Shown: positions 53,389-63,428, counted from the stretch's first letter. The stretch: DNA of 64,000 nucleotides from CAZECE01 sp964510525 (GCA_964510525.1 CAZECE010000042.1:62001-126000); one strand, 5' to 3'. Program-made: numbers and translations. The notes: generated from the sequence alone by a model not told the origin.

Positions 53389-54166
53389 AAGTCCGCAACG
53401 CACGTTAATTGTCGCTTGTGTCCTCTGTATTGTGTGCTCGATTATTGTCTCTGGGACAGCTGTCGCTCTAAAAGATCTTCAGCAAGAAAACAAGCTGCTC
53501 GATAAAAAACGCAATATTTTAGTGGCGGCCGGTTTATTGGCAGAACAAGAGACGGCTGGCCCTGATCACCTAAAACGTTTGTTTGAAAATATTGAGGTTA
53601 GGCAAGTTGAGTTAAGCAGTGGTCAGTATGTAACTGATGTACCATCAGGCTATGACCACCTCAAAGCATCAAAAGAGCCGGATCAAAGTCGCGGACTCAC
53701 TTCGGCTGAGGATCTTGCCGGAATTAAGCGTCTTGAAGTTATTGGCACGGTTTATTTGACGAAAGATGCATCGGGAGCATTTTCTCGGGTTATTTTGCCG
53801 GTACGAGGGTATGGTCTGTGGTCTACTTTGTATGGCTTTTTGGCTTTAGAGGCGGATCTTAAAACGGTTGCGGCCCTCAGTTTTTACCAGCATGCTGAAA
53901 CCCCTGGGTTGGGTGGGGAAGTCGATAACCCAGGTTGGAAAGCGCATTGGGCTGGTAAGTTAGTGTTCAATGAGCAAGATCAGCCAAGCATTAAGCTCCA
54001 CAAAGGTAAGGTTACGCCAGCAGTGACAGGTCATGAGTACAAATTTGATTCTTTGGCTGGCGCTACCTTGACGAGTCAGGGTGTGGAGAATTTGTTGCGC
54101 TTTTGGGTTGGTGATTTGGGTTACGGGCCATACTTAAAGCAATTGAAAAGTAACAGTGACGCATAG
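53375..54166 (+). CDS. nqrC: Na+-NQR subunit C
   Basis: One N-terminal helix is followed by a periplasmic FMN-binding domain. The FMN is attached at the Thr of [15 protein letters not shown] (about 226). The frame opens at 53255, but TAGGAGG lies seven bases before ATG 53375, giving a normal 263-residue protein that overlaps nqrB. Confidence 0.95.
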   Translation: MSSHESPQRTLIVACVLCIVCSIIVSGTAVALKDLQQENKLLDKKRNILVAAGLLAEQETAGPDHLKRLFENIEVRQVELSSGQYVTDVPSGYDHLKASKEPDQSRGLTSAEDLAGIKRLEVIGTVYLTKDASGAFSRVILPVRGYGLWSTLYGFLALEADLKTVAALSFYQHAETPGLGGEVDNPGWKAHWAGKLVFNEQDQPSIKLHKGKVTPAVTGHEYKFDSLAGATLTSQGVENLLRFWVGDLGYGPYLKQLKSNSDA

Positions 54167-54221
54167 TTTTATAAATAGTTCTATATCTCTGCGTGTTTAA
54201 GGAAATCTAAGGAATTTTGGT

Positions 54222-54893
54222 ATGAGTGATGATCAAGTAAGCAATAAAAGCATCGTCCTAGACCCTATTTTTGATAATAACCCCATCGCGTTGCAGATTT
54301 TGGGAATTTGCTCGGCTTTGGCTGTCACCAGTAACCTCAATACAACCGTGACCATGTGTATTGCATTGACGGTCGTTGTGGCGTTTTCAAATTTGTTCAT
54401 CAGTATGATTCGCAACTTTATTCCTTCCAGTATTCGAATCATTGTTCAGATGACGATCATTGCTTCCCTGGTGATTGTTGTTGACCAGTTTATTAAAGCT
54501 TTTGCTTACGATATCAGTAAACAGCTGTCGGTTTTTGTGGGGTTGATCATCACCAACTGTATTGTAATGGGGCGCGCAGAAGCCTTTGCGATGAAAAATC
54601 CTCCTGGCGTCAGCTTCTTGGATGGAATTGGCAATGGGTTGGGTTACAGCGTGATTTTGCTGGGGCTTGGTGTAGTGCGAGAGCTGCTTGGTTCGGGCAA
54701 ATTGTTTGGTATTGAAATCTTGCCGCTGGTTACAGAGGGCGGCTGGTATGTTCCGAATGGCATGTTGTTATTACCTCCCAGTGCCTTCTTTTTAATTGGT
54801 GGAATGATTTGGGGTATTCGTACTTGGAAGACAGTCCAGGTAGAAAAAAGTGAATTTAAGATTCAATCACACACCGTTTCTTCATCCTTCTAA
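54222..54893 (+). CDS. nqrD: Na+-NQR subunit D
   Basis: This 223-residue polytopic subunit has six hydrophobic helices and conserved motifs including [13 protein letters not shown], which holds an iron-centre Cys shared between NqrD and NqrE. Its sister is nqrE, 40 bp downstream. Confidence 0.97.
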   Translation: MSDDQVSNKSIVLDPIFDNNPIALQILGICSALAVTSNLNTTVTMCIALTVVVAFSNLFISMIRNFIPSSIRIIVQMTIIASLVIVVDQFIKAFAYDISKQLSVFVGLIITNCIVMGRAEAFAMKNPPGVSFLDGIGNGLGYSVILLGLGVVRELLGSGKLFGIEILPLVTEGGWYVPNGMLLLPPSAFFLIGGMIWGIRTWKTVQVEKSEFKIQSHTVSSSF

Positions 54894-54933
54894 TTACGGC
54901 GTTTTTAACCTGATCTTGTATTGAGAATCGAAC

Positions 54934-55545
54934 ATGTTAGAGCACTATTTAAGTTTGTTTGTCCGTTCCGTCTTTGTAGAAAACATGGCTTTGAGTTTTT
55001 TCTTAGGCATGTGCACGTTCATTGCGGTTTCGAAAAAAATTAAAACCGCTATTGGTTTGGGTGTTGCAGTGATTGTGGTGATGACCATTACAGTGCCTGT
55101 GAATCAGCTGATTTACAATCAGCTGTTGCGTGAGGGGGCGCTTGGTTGGCTGGGTTTTCAAGAAGTAGATTTAAGCTTTTTGGGGTTGCTCAGTTATATT
55201 GGTGTGATCGCCGCTATGGTGCAGATTTTGGAGATGGCACTGGATAAATACATGCCGGCACTTTATAACGCGCTGGGCGTTTTCTTGCCCTTGATTACTG
55301 TAAATTGCGCCATCTTGGGTGGTTCTTTATTTATGATTGAGCGCGATTACCAGTTCTCTGAAAGTTTGGTTTTTGGTTTTGGTTCAGGGTTTGGTTGGGC
55401 GCTGGCTATTGTGGTACTAGCTGGGATTCGGGAAAAGCTGAAATACAGTGATGTCCCTGATGGGCTTCAAGGGCTTGGGATTACTTTTATTACAGTAGGG
55501 TTAATGTCTTTGGGCTTTATGTCGTTTTCGGGTATTTCTCTCTAA
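54934..55545 (+). CDS. nqrE: Na+-NQR subunit E
   Basis: This 203-residue homologue of NqrD has inverted topology. It contains [18 protein letters not shown] (Cys 26) and [13 protein letters not shown]; the two Cys-containing helices with NqrD carry the membrane iron-sulfur centre. Confidence 0.97.
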   Translation: MLEHYLSLFVRSVFVENMALSFFLGMCTFIAVSKKIKTAIGLGVAVIVVMTITVPVNQLIYNQLLREGALGWLGFQEVDLSFLGLLSYIGVIAAMVQILEMALDKYMPALYNALGVFLPLITVNCAILGGSLFMIERDYQFSESLVFGFGSGFGWALAIVVLAGIREKLKYSDVPDGLQGLGITFITVGLMSLGFMSFSGISL

Positions 55546-55624
55546 GTTTTCGCGGTGTTTCTTTGTTGTTTGTGGCTGTTCGTGGTTTTGTTGAATTGAT
55601 ATTGATAGGGGTTAAGGGGTCGTT

Positions 55625-56854
55625 ATGGATCTAACCGTCCTTTTGGGTGTGGCCATGTTCACGGTGGTGGTGATGGCGCTCGTTGGTGTGATATTGGCGG
55701 CGCGTTCGCAGCTGGTGAGTACAGGTAATGTGCATATTGATATAAACCATGATCCCGAGAAGGCGGTGAATGTCCCCGCAGGTGGTAAGTTATTGACTGC
55801 TTTGGCCGATGAGAAAATTTTTGTGTCTTCGGCTTGCGGCGGTGGCGGCACATGCGGGCAATGTAAGGTATTGGTTAAAAATGGTGGTGGGGATATTTTG
55901 CCGACCGAAGAGGGCCATTTTACTCGCAGCCAAATTAAAGAAGGGTGGCGTTTATCTTGCCAGGTGGCTGTTAAGCAAGACATGGATATCGAGTTGGATG
56001 AATCCTTCTTTGGTGTTAAACGTTGGGAATGTGAAGTGGTTTCCAATCACAATGTGGCGACCTTTATCAAAGAGTTGGTTTTAAAACTGCCTGATAATGA
56101 AGTGGTGGATTTTAGAGCGGGTGGGTATGTCCAAGTTGAGGCACCTGCTTATAAGCTCGATTATAAAACCTTTCATATTGAAGAAGAGTATCGCGGGGAT
56201 TGGGAGCGGTTTAAGTTTTTTGACCTTAATGCTGAAGCAAAAGAGCAGGTTATTCGTGCCTACTCGATGGCCAACTACCCGGAAGAAAAAGGGGTATTAA
56301 AGTTTAATATACGAATAGCAACACCGCCTCCGGGTACCCAAGGCATTCCAGCCGGACTCATGTCTTCTTATGTGTTTAATTTAAAGCCGGGCGATAAGAT
56401 GACGGTGTTTGGTCCCTTTGGTGAGTTCTTTGCTAAAGAAACAGAAGCGGAAATGGTGTTTATTGGTGGTGGTGCTGGAATGGCTCCGATGCGGTCGCAC
56501 ATTTTTGATCAGTTAAAGCGCCTTAAATCCAAACGTAAGATCAGCTTTTGGTATGGCGCAAGAAGTTTGCGTGAAATGTTTTATGTCGAAGATTTTGATG
56601 GTCTTGCTAAAGATAATGAGAACTTCGAATGGCATGTTGCGTTATCGGACCCTCAGCCCGAAGATAACTGGACAGGGTACACCGGCTTTATTCATCAGGT
56701 TTTGTTGGAGCAGTACTTAAAAGACCACCCAGCTCCTGAAGATTGTGAATTTTATATGTGTGGCCCACCAATGATGAACGCTGCATGCATCAATATGCTG
56801 GAAGATTTAGGCGTTGAGCGGGATAACATCCTTCTTGATGACTTCGGCGGGTGA
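55625..56854 (+). CDS. nqrF: Na+-NQR subunit F, NADH dehydrogenase
   Basis: This is the electron entry subunit. After an N-terminal helix (about 3-25) it has a 2Fe-2S ferredoxin domain with [10 protein letters not shown] (Cys about 70, 76, 79) and RLSCQV (Cys about 111), the FAD motif RAYSMANYP (about 210), and an NADH domain with [14 protein letters not shown] and MCGPPMM. At 409 residues the length is normal. Its TGA overlaps the apbE start GTG. Confidence 0.97.
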   Translation: MDLTVLLGVAMFTVVVMALVGVILAARSQLVSTGNVHIDINHDPEKAVNVPAGGKLLTALADEKIFVSSACGGGGTCGQCKVLVKNGGGDILPTEEGHFTRSQIKEGWRLSCQVAVKQDMDIELDESFFGVKRWECEVVSNHNVATFIKELVLKLPDNEVVDFRAGGYVQVEAPAYKLDYKTFHIEEEYRGDWERFKFFDLNAEAKEQVIRAYSMANYPEEKGVLKFNIRIATPPPGTQGIPAGLMSSYVFNLKPGDKMTVFGPFGEFFAKETEAEMVFIGGGAGMAPMRSHIFDQLKRLKSKRKISFWYGARSLREMFYVEDFDGLAKDNENFEWHVALSDPQPEDNWTGYTGFIHQVLLEQYLKDHPAPEDCEFYMCGPPMMNAACINMLEDLGVERDNILLDDFGG

Positions 56855-57930
56855 CAGCTTTACAACCTGATACGTCAAGACAGCTGAGGGAAGACTGGAA
56901 AAAACGGTCTCTCTTGGCTGTTTTGGTTTTAGGGCTGCTTATTTTTGGCTTGTTACGTCAGCAAGCCGCGAAAGTTGAGCACTTCTATGGTCATACGATG
57001 GGTACGACCTATCAAATCAGTTATGTGCCAGCGAATGATGTTCACTCTATTGCTTATTTGCAATCTCAAGTTGAGCAAACGCTGGATACCTTGGTTGATT
57101 CCATGTCGACCTATGAGAGTAACTCTGAAATCAGTCGTTTCAACGCATCCGCTTTGAATGAGTGGTTTTTGCTCTCGAATGCAATGGCCGATGTTGTGGC
57201 AGAAGCCATTGTGATCAGTAAGCAGAGTAATGGGCGTTTTGATCCAACGATTGGTCCATTGGTGTCCGTGTGGGGTGTTCAGCAAGCGGTTGGGACTGCT
57301 GTGTTCACTCCACCTGAGGAATTAAAAATCAGTGCGGCTTTAACTCAGGTCGGTTATCAACACTTGGTCTTTGATGCGGTGGGGCAGAAGTTACAAAAAA
57401 GGAAGGACATTCATTTAGATTTGTCTGCCATTGCTAAAGGGTATGCCGTGGATCGAATTGCGGTTCAGCTGCAAGAGTTCGGAGTGGACAGCTTTTTAGT
57501 TGAAATTGGTGGAGAGGTTTATGCTAAAGGCCTTAAACCCAGTGGTCAGGCTTGGCGGGTTGCCATTGAAGAACCCAAGCCAGAAGCGCGGGTGGTGAAC
57601 CATATTATTGAGCTGGACGGCCGAGCCATTGCCAGCTCAGGCGATTATCGTAACTACGTGTCTTATCAAGGGCAGCTTTTTGGCCATATTTTAGATCCGA
57701 CGACGGGTTACCCGGTGTCGCATCAGTTATACTCGGTTACAGTGGTTCACCCTTCAGCTATGACTGCTGACGGATGGGCGACCGCTATGTCTGTATTGGG
57801 GGCTGAAGAGGGGCTGAGGTTGGCTGATGAGCTGGGGTTGGCGGTGTTGTTTTTAATGGATCAAGCGGGTCAAATTGAAGCATCCTGGAGCCAGGCTTTT
57901 GAGCCTTACCGAGTGTTTAGTGAGTCATGA
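56851..57930 (+). CDS. apbE: FMN transferase ApbE (flavinylates NqrB and NqrC)
   Basis: It attaches FMN to threonines of NqrB and NqrC in the periplasm. Motifs: [11 protein letters not shown] (about 48), [14 protein letters not shown] (about 193), [16 protein letters not shown] (about 272), and [10 protein letters not shown] (about 291). The start is GTG, coupled to nqrF. The N-terminus has one hydrophobic helix ([15 protein letters not shown]) but no lipobox Cys, unlike many ApbE lipoproteins, so it is probably helix-anchored. Confidence 0.95.
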   Translation: MTALQPDTSRQLREDWKKRSLLAVLVLGLLIFGLLRQQAAKVEHFYGHTMGTTYQISYVPANDVHSIAYLQSQVEQTLDTLVDSMSTYESNSEISRFNASALNEWFLLSNAMADVVAEAIVISKQSNGRFDPTIGPLVSVWGVQQAVGTAVFTPPEELKISAALTQVGYQHLVFDAVGQKLQKRKDIHLDLSAIAKGYAVDRIAVQLQEFGVDSFLVEIGGEVYAKGLKPSGQAWRVAIEEPKPEARVVNHIIELDGRAIASSGDYRNYVSYQGQLFGHILDPTTGYPVSHQLYSVTVVHPSAMTADGWATAMSVLGAEEGLRLADELGLAVLFLMDQAGQIEASWSQAFEPYRVFSES

Positions 57931-57940
57931 GGAGTGTTAG

Positions 57941-58126
57941 ATGTTGGCAACAGTTGGGTTAACCATGATTGGTTTTATGCTCGCAATATTGGGTTTGTCG
58001 GTGGGTTGGATTTTAAGAAAAAAACCCTTAAAAGGTTCTTGCGGTGGTTTGAATGCTGTTGGTTTGGATGGTGAATGTAAATTGTGTGGTGCTAAAAACC
58101 CTGCTATTGAGTGTAAAGATAATTAG
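57941..58126 (+). CDS. nqrM: Na+-NQR maturation protein NqrM
   Basis: This 61-residue protein has one N-terminal helix and four Cys in GSCGGLNAVGLDGECKLCGAKNPAIEC (DUF539). It is required to assemble the NqrD/E iron centre in other species. It is 10 bp after apbE, completing the operon. Confidence 0.94.
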   Translation: MLATVGLTMIGFMLAILGLSVGWILRKKPLKGSCGGLNAVGLDGECKLCGAKNPAIECKDN

Positions 58127-58137
58127 GTTTAAGTGAT

Positions 58138-59202
58138 ATGAATGTATTAGCCAAGTTGAAGTCTGGATTGGCGGTTGTTAAAACCCCTATGTCAATCATG
58201 GGAGGCCTGGGAGGCATAGAGGGCGCTTGGAAAGGGGTGACGGCGGGCGTGTTGTTGCTTTTGTTGGTATTGTTCTGCGGTTTGGGTTTGTATTGGTCGA
58301 CTGAGCCGGACGTGTTTCATGTTCGTGAGCGGGTGGATGCTGAGGCTTCTCGCCGAGGTGAAGTGCCTGTGGTGGGTTATTACACGACGTTAACATTGAT
58401 CCAAGTGGTCGAGACTTTGTTAAATAAGTCCGGTGGGTACCTGACCAACGATGTGATCTTGCCGAGCATTTTTTTGGATAATATGCCAAGTTGGGAGTTT
58501 GGTGTACTGACTCAGGCGCGTGATCTTAGTATTGCAATGCGTAAAGATTTGAGTCGTTCGCAATCGCAATCGAAAGAAGATCCGGATCTGGCCAAAGCTC
58601 AGTCGACGTTAAATTTTGATAATGATAGTTGGATATTTCCTGCGACAGAATCGGAGTATAAAGACTCCATTGCTTCGCTGTACCTGTATTTACAGCGCTT
58701 AGCTCAATCGAATCATCCTGAGGCGCAGTTTTACGCTCGAGCGGATAATCTCAGCCGTTGGTTGGCTTATATTGAAAACAGTTTAGGGAGTATGTCGCAA
58801 CGCTTGAGCGACAGCGTTGGTCATGATGTTTATCAGCAGGCCATGGGCAGTGCGCCGGGTGTGGGATCAACCCCCGTGGCGCCGCAGCAAGCAACCAAGA
58901 CCTCTTGGTTTGAAATTGATGATGTTTTTTTTGAAGCGCGAGGCACTAGCTGGGCGTTGTTGCACTTGTTAAAAGCCGCATTAATCGACTTTGAAGACAT
59001 TTTGATAAAGAAAAATGCGTATGTGAGTTTTCAGCAAATTATTCGAGAATTGGAGTACACCCAAGCAACTCTGTGGAGTCCGGTGATCTTAAATGGCGGT
59101 GGCTTTGGCATCTTGGCCAATCATTCCTTGGTGATGGCTAATTATATTTCGCGGGCCAATGCAGCCATCATTGATTTAAGAGAGTTGTTATCCCAGGGGT
59201 AG
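58138..59202 (+). CDS. DUF2333 membrane protein
   Basis: This 354-residue protein has one membrane helix near residues 37-54 (VLLLLLVLFCGLGLYW). The rest is a conserved DUF2333 domain, including YYTTLTLIQVVETLLNKSGGYLTNDV and a C-terminal NGGGFGILANHSLVMANYISRANAAIIDLRELL. Function unknown. It follows nqrM by 11 bp and may be cotranscribed. Confidence 0.85.
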   Translation: MNVLAKLKSGLAVVKTPMSIMGGLGGIEGAWKGVTAGVLLLLLVLFCGLGLYWSTEPDVFHVRERVDAEASRRGEVPVVGYYTTLTLIQVVETLLNKSGGYLTNDVILPSIFLDNMPSWEFGVLTQARDLSIAMRKDLSRSQSQSKEDPDLAKAQSTLNFDNDSWIFPATESEYKDSIASLYLYLQRLAQSNHPEAQFYARADNLSRWLAYIENSLGSMSQRLSDSVGHDVYQQAMGSAPGVGSTPVAPQQATKTSWFEIDDVFFEARGTSWALLHLLKAALIDFEDILIKKNAYVSFQQIIRELEYTQATLWSPVILNGGGFGILANHSLVMANYISRANAAIIDLRELLSQG

Positions 59203-59248
59203 TACGTGTAGGGTTAAGTGGTATTTTTGTCGAGTTGCTTAAAGGAGT

Positions 59249-60508
59249 TTAAGGCAGTAACCGCAAAAAGCGATCTACTGAAATTACCCAGGCTGTTTCG
59301 TCGTATTTTTTAAATATGCCGCCATGCTGAATGACTTGTAGGATGGGTACCTTGAGTGATTTAGAAAATCGCAGTGTTGAAGACGAAATGGTTTTATTTG
59401 ATAATTTTGCTTCAACCAAAAGAGTAGGTTGGTCATTAAGTGTGATTAAAAAATCCACCTCTTTTTGGTCAAAGTCTCGTACATAGAAAACTTTTGCTTT
59501 TCCCCACCCTTGTTCGGTCCATATGTGGCATGCTCGATATAGTTGTAAAGCCAAAAAATTTTCGAAAATGATTGCATCGGTTTTGCAGTAAGCCCAATCC
59601 ATAAAATACACTTTTTCTTCTTTTTTCACAGTGCGAGCAAGGTTTTTGCTCCAGGGTTTGATGGAGAATATCAGCCACAGTTTTTTCAGCTGGTTTAGGT
59701 AATTTTTAATTGAGGGGTGCGAGGTTTCAACATCACGTGCTAATGAGGCAATAGATAAAGGGCTGCCTATGCGCTCAGGCAGTAGTTGCATCATACGCTC
59801 AACGGAATCGATGTTTTTGATGTTAGTGAGGTCACGTAAATCTTCGTGCAGCAATAGAGAGATATAATCTTGATGCCATTTAAAAGAAAAGCGTTGTGAG
59901 GCTCTAAAGAGGGGTTCTGGAAAGCCTCCGAATGTTAATAACTGTGCGATATGCTCGGTGTATTCATTGTTATCAGCTGTGTTTTTTAGTCGTTCAAATA
60001 GCTGTGTTGCCGGTTGTTGCCAATCTGCTTTGCTGCACAACCATATGTCGGAAAGTGGGGTTGATGCCAACTCAGAAGCTGAGAAGGGGAAAAGGCTAAA
60101 ATGAGTGTAGCGTCCTACTAAAGAATCTCCCGATTGCCGAAAGAGATTTAAGCGGGCGCTACCCGTTACGAAAATACGGTGTCGATGTTCAATAGAATCA
60201 AAAGCCCCTTTTAGAATATCTTTCCATTGTTGCCGTTTGTGGATTTCATCAAAAACGATTAAAGAGGGTTGAGCAGGGTTGATATCCTGCATAAAAAAGA
60301 AGGGGTTTTCATTGTAAGCGCGCCTGATGCTTGGGTTATCCCAATTATAGTAATGACCTTGATAGGCCTGGGATAACATATGTTTAGAAAAGGTGGTCTT
60401 ACCAATTTGCCGCGGGCCTGATAAAAATACCATTTTATTGGTGATTAGTTCAGGATCGTCAATATATGATTCAATTTGACGCTGTTCCGTTAGTCCATTG
60501 TTTTTCAT
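59249..60508 (-). CDS. AAA ATPase with DUF4143 domain
   Basis: This 419-residue ATPase has Walker A SGPRQIGKTTFSKH (about 30-43), Walker B SLIVFDEIHKRQQW (about 83), a sensor-like FVTGSARLNLFRQSGDSLVGRY, and a C-terminal DUF4143 module ending with a nuclease-like QKEVDFLITL...LLVEAKLS (D-x-E-x-K pattern). These genes occur as single mobile accessories; the role is unclear (toxin-like or defence functions have been proposed for the broader group). Its promoter region carries a set of direct and inverted repeats (60531-60594). Confidence 0.85.
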   Translation of the reverse strand: MKNNGLTEQRQIESYIDDPELITNKMVFLSGPRQIGKTTFSKHMLSQAYQGHYYNWDNPSIRRAYNENPFFFMQDINPAQPSLIVFDEIHKRQQWKDILKGAFDSIEHRHRIFVTGSARLNLFRQSGDSLVGRYTHFSLFPFSASELASTPLSDIWLCSKADWQQPATQLFERLKNTADNNEYTEHIAQLLTFGGFPEPLFRASQRFSFKWHQDYISLLLHEDLRDLTNIKNIDSVERMMQLLPERIGSPLSIASLARDVETSHPSIKNYLNQLKKLWLIFSIKPWSKNLARTVKKEEKVYFMDWAYCKTDAIIFENFLALQLYRACHIWTEQGWGKAKVFYVRDFDQKEVDFLITLNDQPTLLVEAKLSNKTISSSTLRFSKSLKVPILQVIQHGGIFKKYDETAWVISVDRFLRLLP

Positions 60509-60530
60509 CAGATATTTTATGATTGGTTTT

Positions 60531-60594
60531 CGTGTAAATTAAGTATATCTATGAAATTAACGCGTGCAAATTAAATATATGTTAATTTTGCACG
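60531..60594. promoter_or_regulatory. Direct and inverted repeat set upstream of the DUF4143 ATPase
   Basis: CGTGTAAATTAAGTATAT (60531-60548) and CGTGCAAATTAAATATAT (60563-60580) are direct copies (16 of 18 identical). TTAATTTTGCACG (60582-60594) is an inverted copy. The set starts 23 bp before the ATPase start codon, where an operator would lie. Confidence 0.55.
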
Positions 60595-60627
60595 GATTTG
60601 GGGCGGTTTTTTTGTGTGTGAAATAAT

Positions 60628-60658
60628 AAAGGCCAGAAACGTTGAGCTTCTGGCCTTT
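60628..60658. terminator. Rho-independent terminator after ppa
   Basis: AAAGGCCAGAA (60628-60638) and TTCTGGCCTTT (60648-60658) form an 11-bp stem with a 9-base loop, with T-runs on both outer sides, so it acts on ppa and can also stop plus-strand transcription. Confidence 0.9.
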
Positions 60659-60678
60659 TTAAATGTGCGGCGCTGAAA

Positions 60679-61203
60679 TTATTGCGCGGCTGCAATCGAT
60701 TTTTCAATTTCAGTTTTAGCGGCAGCGGCGTTTTCCCAGGCGTCAACTTTAACCCACTTGCCGGCTTCTAAATCTTTGTAGTTTTCAAAGAAATGCTGGA
60801 TTTGTTTGATCAGCAGTTCGGGTAAATCTTCAATTTCTTTCACGTCTTTATAAAGTACGGTGAGCTTTTCGTGAGGTACGGCCAATAGTTTTGCGTCTTT
60901 ACCGGATTCGTCGCTCATTTGCAGCACACCGATCGGGCGGCAGCGAATGACTGAGCCTGGCGCCACAGGATAGGGGGTAACGACGAGTACGTCTAATGGG
61001 TCGCCGTCTTCAGATAAAGTATTTGGGATGTAACCGTAGTTGCAGGGATAGAACATTGGGGTGGCCATGAAACGATCAACAAACAGGGCGTCACTGTCTT
61101 TATCGATTTCGTATTTGATGGGCGCATGATTGGCGGGGATTTCGATGATTACATTGATGTCTTCGGGCGGATTTTTGCCGGGAGAGATGGTTTGATAGCT
61201 CAT
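60679..61203 (-). CDS. ppa: Inorganic pyrophosphatase (family I)
   Basis: It hydrolyses pyrophosphate. At 174 residues it has the family-I signature [10 protein letters not shown] (three Mg-binding Asp, about 66-75), [21 protein letters not shown], and [11 protein letters not shown]. It ends at a hairpin terminator and lies 37 bp from tRNA-Arg. Confidence 0.96.
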   Translation of the reverse strand: MSYQTISPGKNPPEDINVIIEIPANHAPIKYEIDKDSDALFVDRFMATPMFYPCNYGYIPNTLSEDGDPLDVLVVTPYPVAPGSVIRCRPIGVLQMSDESGKDAKLLAVPHEKLTVLYKDVKEIEDLPELLIKQIQHFFENYKDLEAGKWVKVDAWENAAAAKTEIEKSIAAAQ

Positions 61204-61240
61204 AATGGGCGTCCTAGATATTTATTTAAAGAGGGTAATA

Positions 61241-61317
61241 TGGCGGGCCTGGCAGGACTCGAACCTGCAACCCTCGGCTTCGAAGGCCGATGCTCTATCC
61301 AGTTGAGCTACAGACCC
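61241..61317 (-). tRNA. tRNA-Arg (TCG)
   Basis: The 77-nt cloverleaf has an encoded CCA. Anticodon stem TCGGC/GCCGA closes loop CTTCGAA, anticodon TCG, reading CGA. Acceptor GGGTCTG pairs with CAGGCCC. It is upstream of ppa on the same strand and downstream of the HepT/MntA pair. Confidence 0.95.
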
Positions 61318-61421
61318 AATGATTAGACCCGTTGTTGTGTTTGTTAAATGTGTCCAACTCTGTATTTAGAACACGCGATGATACTGTAATGGGTTTTATA
61401 AGCAAGTGAATCTTTAATGCT

Positions 61422-61745
61422 TCAGTGTTTATTTTGATCAAAGAAGACCTGGCCGTGGTTTTTGATGTGCTCCAATAAGGCTTTCTCTTCAATTTGGCGT
61501 TTGAGTGATAAATCAATGGTGTAAGGCAAATTTAAATCATCTAACTCAACGTTTAATTTCATTAGGTTTGATGAGGGAAACTCGCTGCTAATAATGGTGA
61601 GATCGATGTCGGAGCCATTTCGAAAAGTGCCTTTCGCTCTAGAGCCATAAATAATGACTTGTTCAATATCTGGGTGTTGTTCAAAGACATGGCAGATCTT
61701 ATTAATGGTATTTTCATTCAAACCGAAGCAGGCTAAAGAGTTCAT
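61422..61745 (-). CDS. mntA: MntA-type nucleotidyltransferase antitoxin
   Basis: This 107-residue minimal nucleotidyltransferase has the motif GSRAKGTFRNGSDIDL (about 34-49), exactly GS-X10-DxD, with a later Asp in YTIDLS. In HepT/MntA systems it transfers AMP to a Tyr of HepT, silencing it. Its ATG shares a base with the HepT stop (TAATG), showing translational coupling. Confidence 0.88.
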   Translation of the reverse strand: MNSLACFGLNENTINKICHVFEQHPDIEQVIIYGSRAKGTFRNGSDIDLTIISSEFPSSNLMKLNVELDDLNLPYTIDLSLKRQIEEKALLEHIKNHGQVFFDQNKH

Positions 61746-62161
61746 TATTTTGCGTCACTTAAGGTTTCAAGTTTGGTGCTGAGTTGAGCAAACATGGGAT
61801 AATACTGGTGAATGATCTTGTTATTGATTTCTTCGGCTGTTTCCTGATTGTATGCGTGGGTAGTGATGTTGCGACTTAAGATGGATTCCATCCAGGCTTC
61901 GCCGTCTTCAATTAAGTCAGCAGTGAAGGCTGCACGAAAGGCGTCTCGGCTGCCAGTGATGTTTGAGTTTCCTTGGTAGGCGAAGTAATCTTTCAATACC
62001 TTCCAGGCCAATTCATGGGTCATTTCAAAGGCTTGGATCATGCCCTGTTGTTCCATGATATTGAGCTCTCGTTTGTTGCTTTCAGCGACCATTGAGCCCA
62101 GATTCGTTAAAGCATTTTTATAATGTACGAACCGCTGCTGCCAGCGGACTTCTTCAGCCAT
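61745..62161 (-). CDS. hepT: HepT-type HEPN ribonuclease toxin
   Basis: This 138-residue helical HEPN protein of the HI0074/DUF86-like kind has the full active motif RNITTHAY, i.e. R-X4-H-X-Y with the AMPylated Tyr. With MntA it forms a type VII toxin-antitoxin pair (established for the family); HepT cleaves RNA. The frame opens at 62269, but AGGG lies nine bases before the ATG at 62161, and the upstream part looks non-native. Confidence 0.87.
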   Translation of the reverse strand: MAEEVRWQQRFVHYKNALTNLGSMVAESNKRELNIMEQQGMIQAFEMTHELAWKVLKDYFAYQGNSNITGSRDAFRAAFTADLIEDGEAWMESILSRNITTHAYNQETAEEINNKIIHQYYPMFAQLSTKLETLSDAK

Positions 62162-62364
62162 GATTGATCCCTCTATCTTCTCCCGCTCTATGTTTTTATC
62201 TGAGCTTTTTCTTCTGAGCTTTTTCTTGCTTTGGCAAGTAGGGCAGATAGTAATGCAGTCGTAGAGCATTGACCAGTTTTTGTCATGAACAGCTGATAGC
62301 TAAGTAATTGAAAAACTTATTATTCCTCTTGTGGAGGTAGCAAAAGATGCGTACAGTGCGCCTC

Positions 62365-62740
62365 GAGTTGGCTAAGCAGTCGCTTCAGGTGGTTGTGTTT
62401 TCTTCGGAGAATGCTTCGGGCCTGGAGAGGAAAGTCCGGGCTCCATAGGGCAAGGTGCCAGGTAACGCCTGGAAAGCGCGAGCTTATGGAAAGTGCCGCA
62501 GAAAATATACCGCCCATGCTTATTTATATAAGTGTGTGGTAAGGGTGAAATGGTGCGGTAAGAGCGCACCGCGCATCTGGCAACAGATGTGGCAGGGTAA
62601 ACCCCACCGGGAGCAAGGCCGAATAGGATCCCTTTGACACGGCCCGTGTTGGGATCGGGTAGGCTGCTTGAGGCATGGTGCGAATCATGTCCCAGATGAA
62701 TGACTGTTCACGACAGAACCCGGCTTATCGGCCAACTCAT
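62365..62740 (+). ncRNA. rnpB: RNase P RNA (class A)
   Basis: The ends GAGTTGGC (62365) and GCCAACTC (62731-62738) pair as helix P1. The conserved core GAGGAAAGTCCGGGCTCC, GGTGCCAGGTAACGCCTGG, AAGGGTGAAA and ACAGAACCCGGCTTATCGG are all present. About 376 nt, typical of gammaproteobacteria. It precedes mraZ as usual. Confidence 0.95.
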
Positions 62741-62900
62741 CATTTCTGATTTTTGATCTGTAGTCCTAAGTCTGTGTTTTTATTGAGGTGTATTCACACC
62801 AGTTTTTTCTGTTTACTGTAAATTTGTCTGGATTGACACCTTTTGGGTCGCGCCTTAAGGTTCGCTTCTGTGGTTTTTTGAGGAAAAAAAAGTAGAGAAG

Positions 62901-62926
62901 TGGGGGATTGTGGGATTTTGGTGGGA
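62901..62926 (+). promoter_or_regulatory. MraZ-box-like TGGGN repeats upstream of mraZ
   Basis: TGGGG at 62901, TGGGA at 62911 and TGGGA at 62922 give three boxes spaced 10 and 11 bp. E. coli MraZ represses its own operon by binding TGGGN repeats about 10 bp apart. They lie 44-69 bp before the mraZ start. Confidence 0.65.
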
Positions 62927-62969
62927 ATGAGTTGGCAATGTTGGTATGTAAGCTGGGTGAGATTTAACC

Positions 62970-63428
62970 TTGTTTAGAGGGATATCGGCGCTCAGCCTAG
63001 ATGCCAAAGGGCGTATGACCTTGCCAACTAAGCATCGCGATAGTGTTCAGTCTGAATCCGATAACCGCGTTGTAATCACCATTGATATCGAAACCAAATG
63101 TTTGCTGATTTACTTGCTGCCTGATTGGGAGTTGATTGAAAAAAAATTAGCGGCATTGCCCAGTTTTAATAAAGCCACTCGGCGGATGCAAAGGTTGTTG
63201 ATTGGGCATGCAACGGAAGTGGAAATTGATGCTCAAGGGCGCTTGAGTTTGCCGGCACCATTACGTGAGTACGCCGACTTAGAAAAGAAAGTCATGTTGG
63301 TTGGGCAAGGCAATAAGTTTGAGTTGTGGAGTGAAGCCGGTTGGCACGCTTCTCGGGATGCTTGGTTAGAGGAAGTTGGTCAGGGTGATGATGAGCTGCC
63401 TGAAGAAATGATGTCGTTCTCTTTGTAG
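62970..63428 (+). CDS. mraZ: Transcriptional regulator MraZ
   Basis: This 152-residue AbrB-fold regulator heads the division/cell-wall cluster. It carries two DXXXR-type repeats: SLDAKGRMTLPTKHR (about 7-21) and EIDAQGRLSLPAPLR (about 86-100). The start is TTG with GGTGAG upstream. rsmH follows after 39 bp. Confidence 0.95.
   Translation: MFRGISALSLDAKGRMTLPTKHRDSVQSESDNRVVITIDIETKCLLIYLLPDWELIEKKLAALPSFNKATRRMQRLLIGHATEVEIDAQGRLSLPAPLREYADLEKKVMLVGQGNKFELWSEAGWHASRDAWLEEVGQGDDELPEEMMSFSL

Noticed and set aside
62162..62269. Cys-containing N-terminal extension of HepT
   Set aside because: A good ribosome site precedes the ATG at 62161 and known HepT proteins start there; the extension is highly basic and unlike the family.
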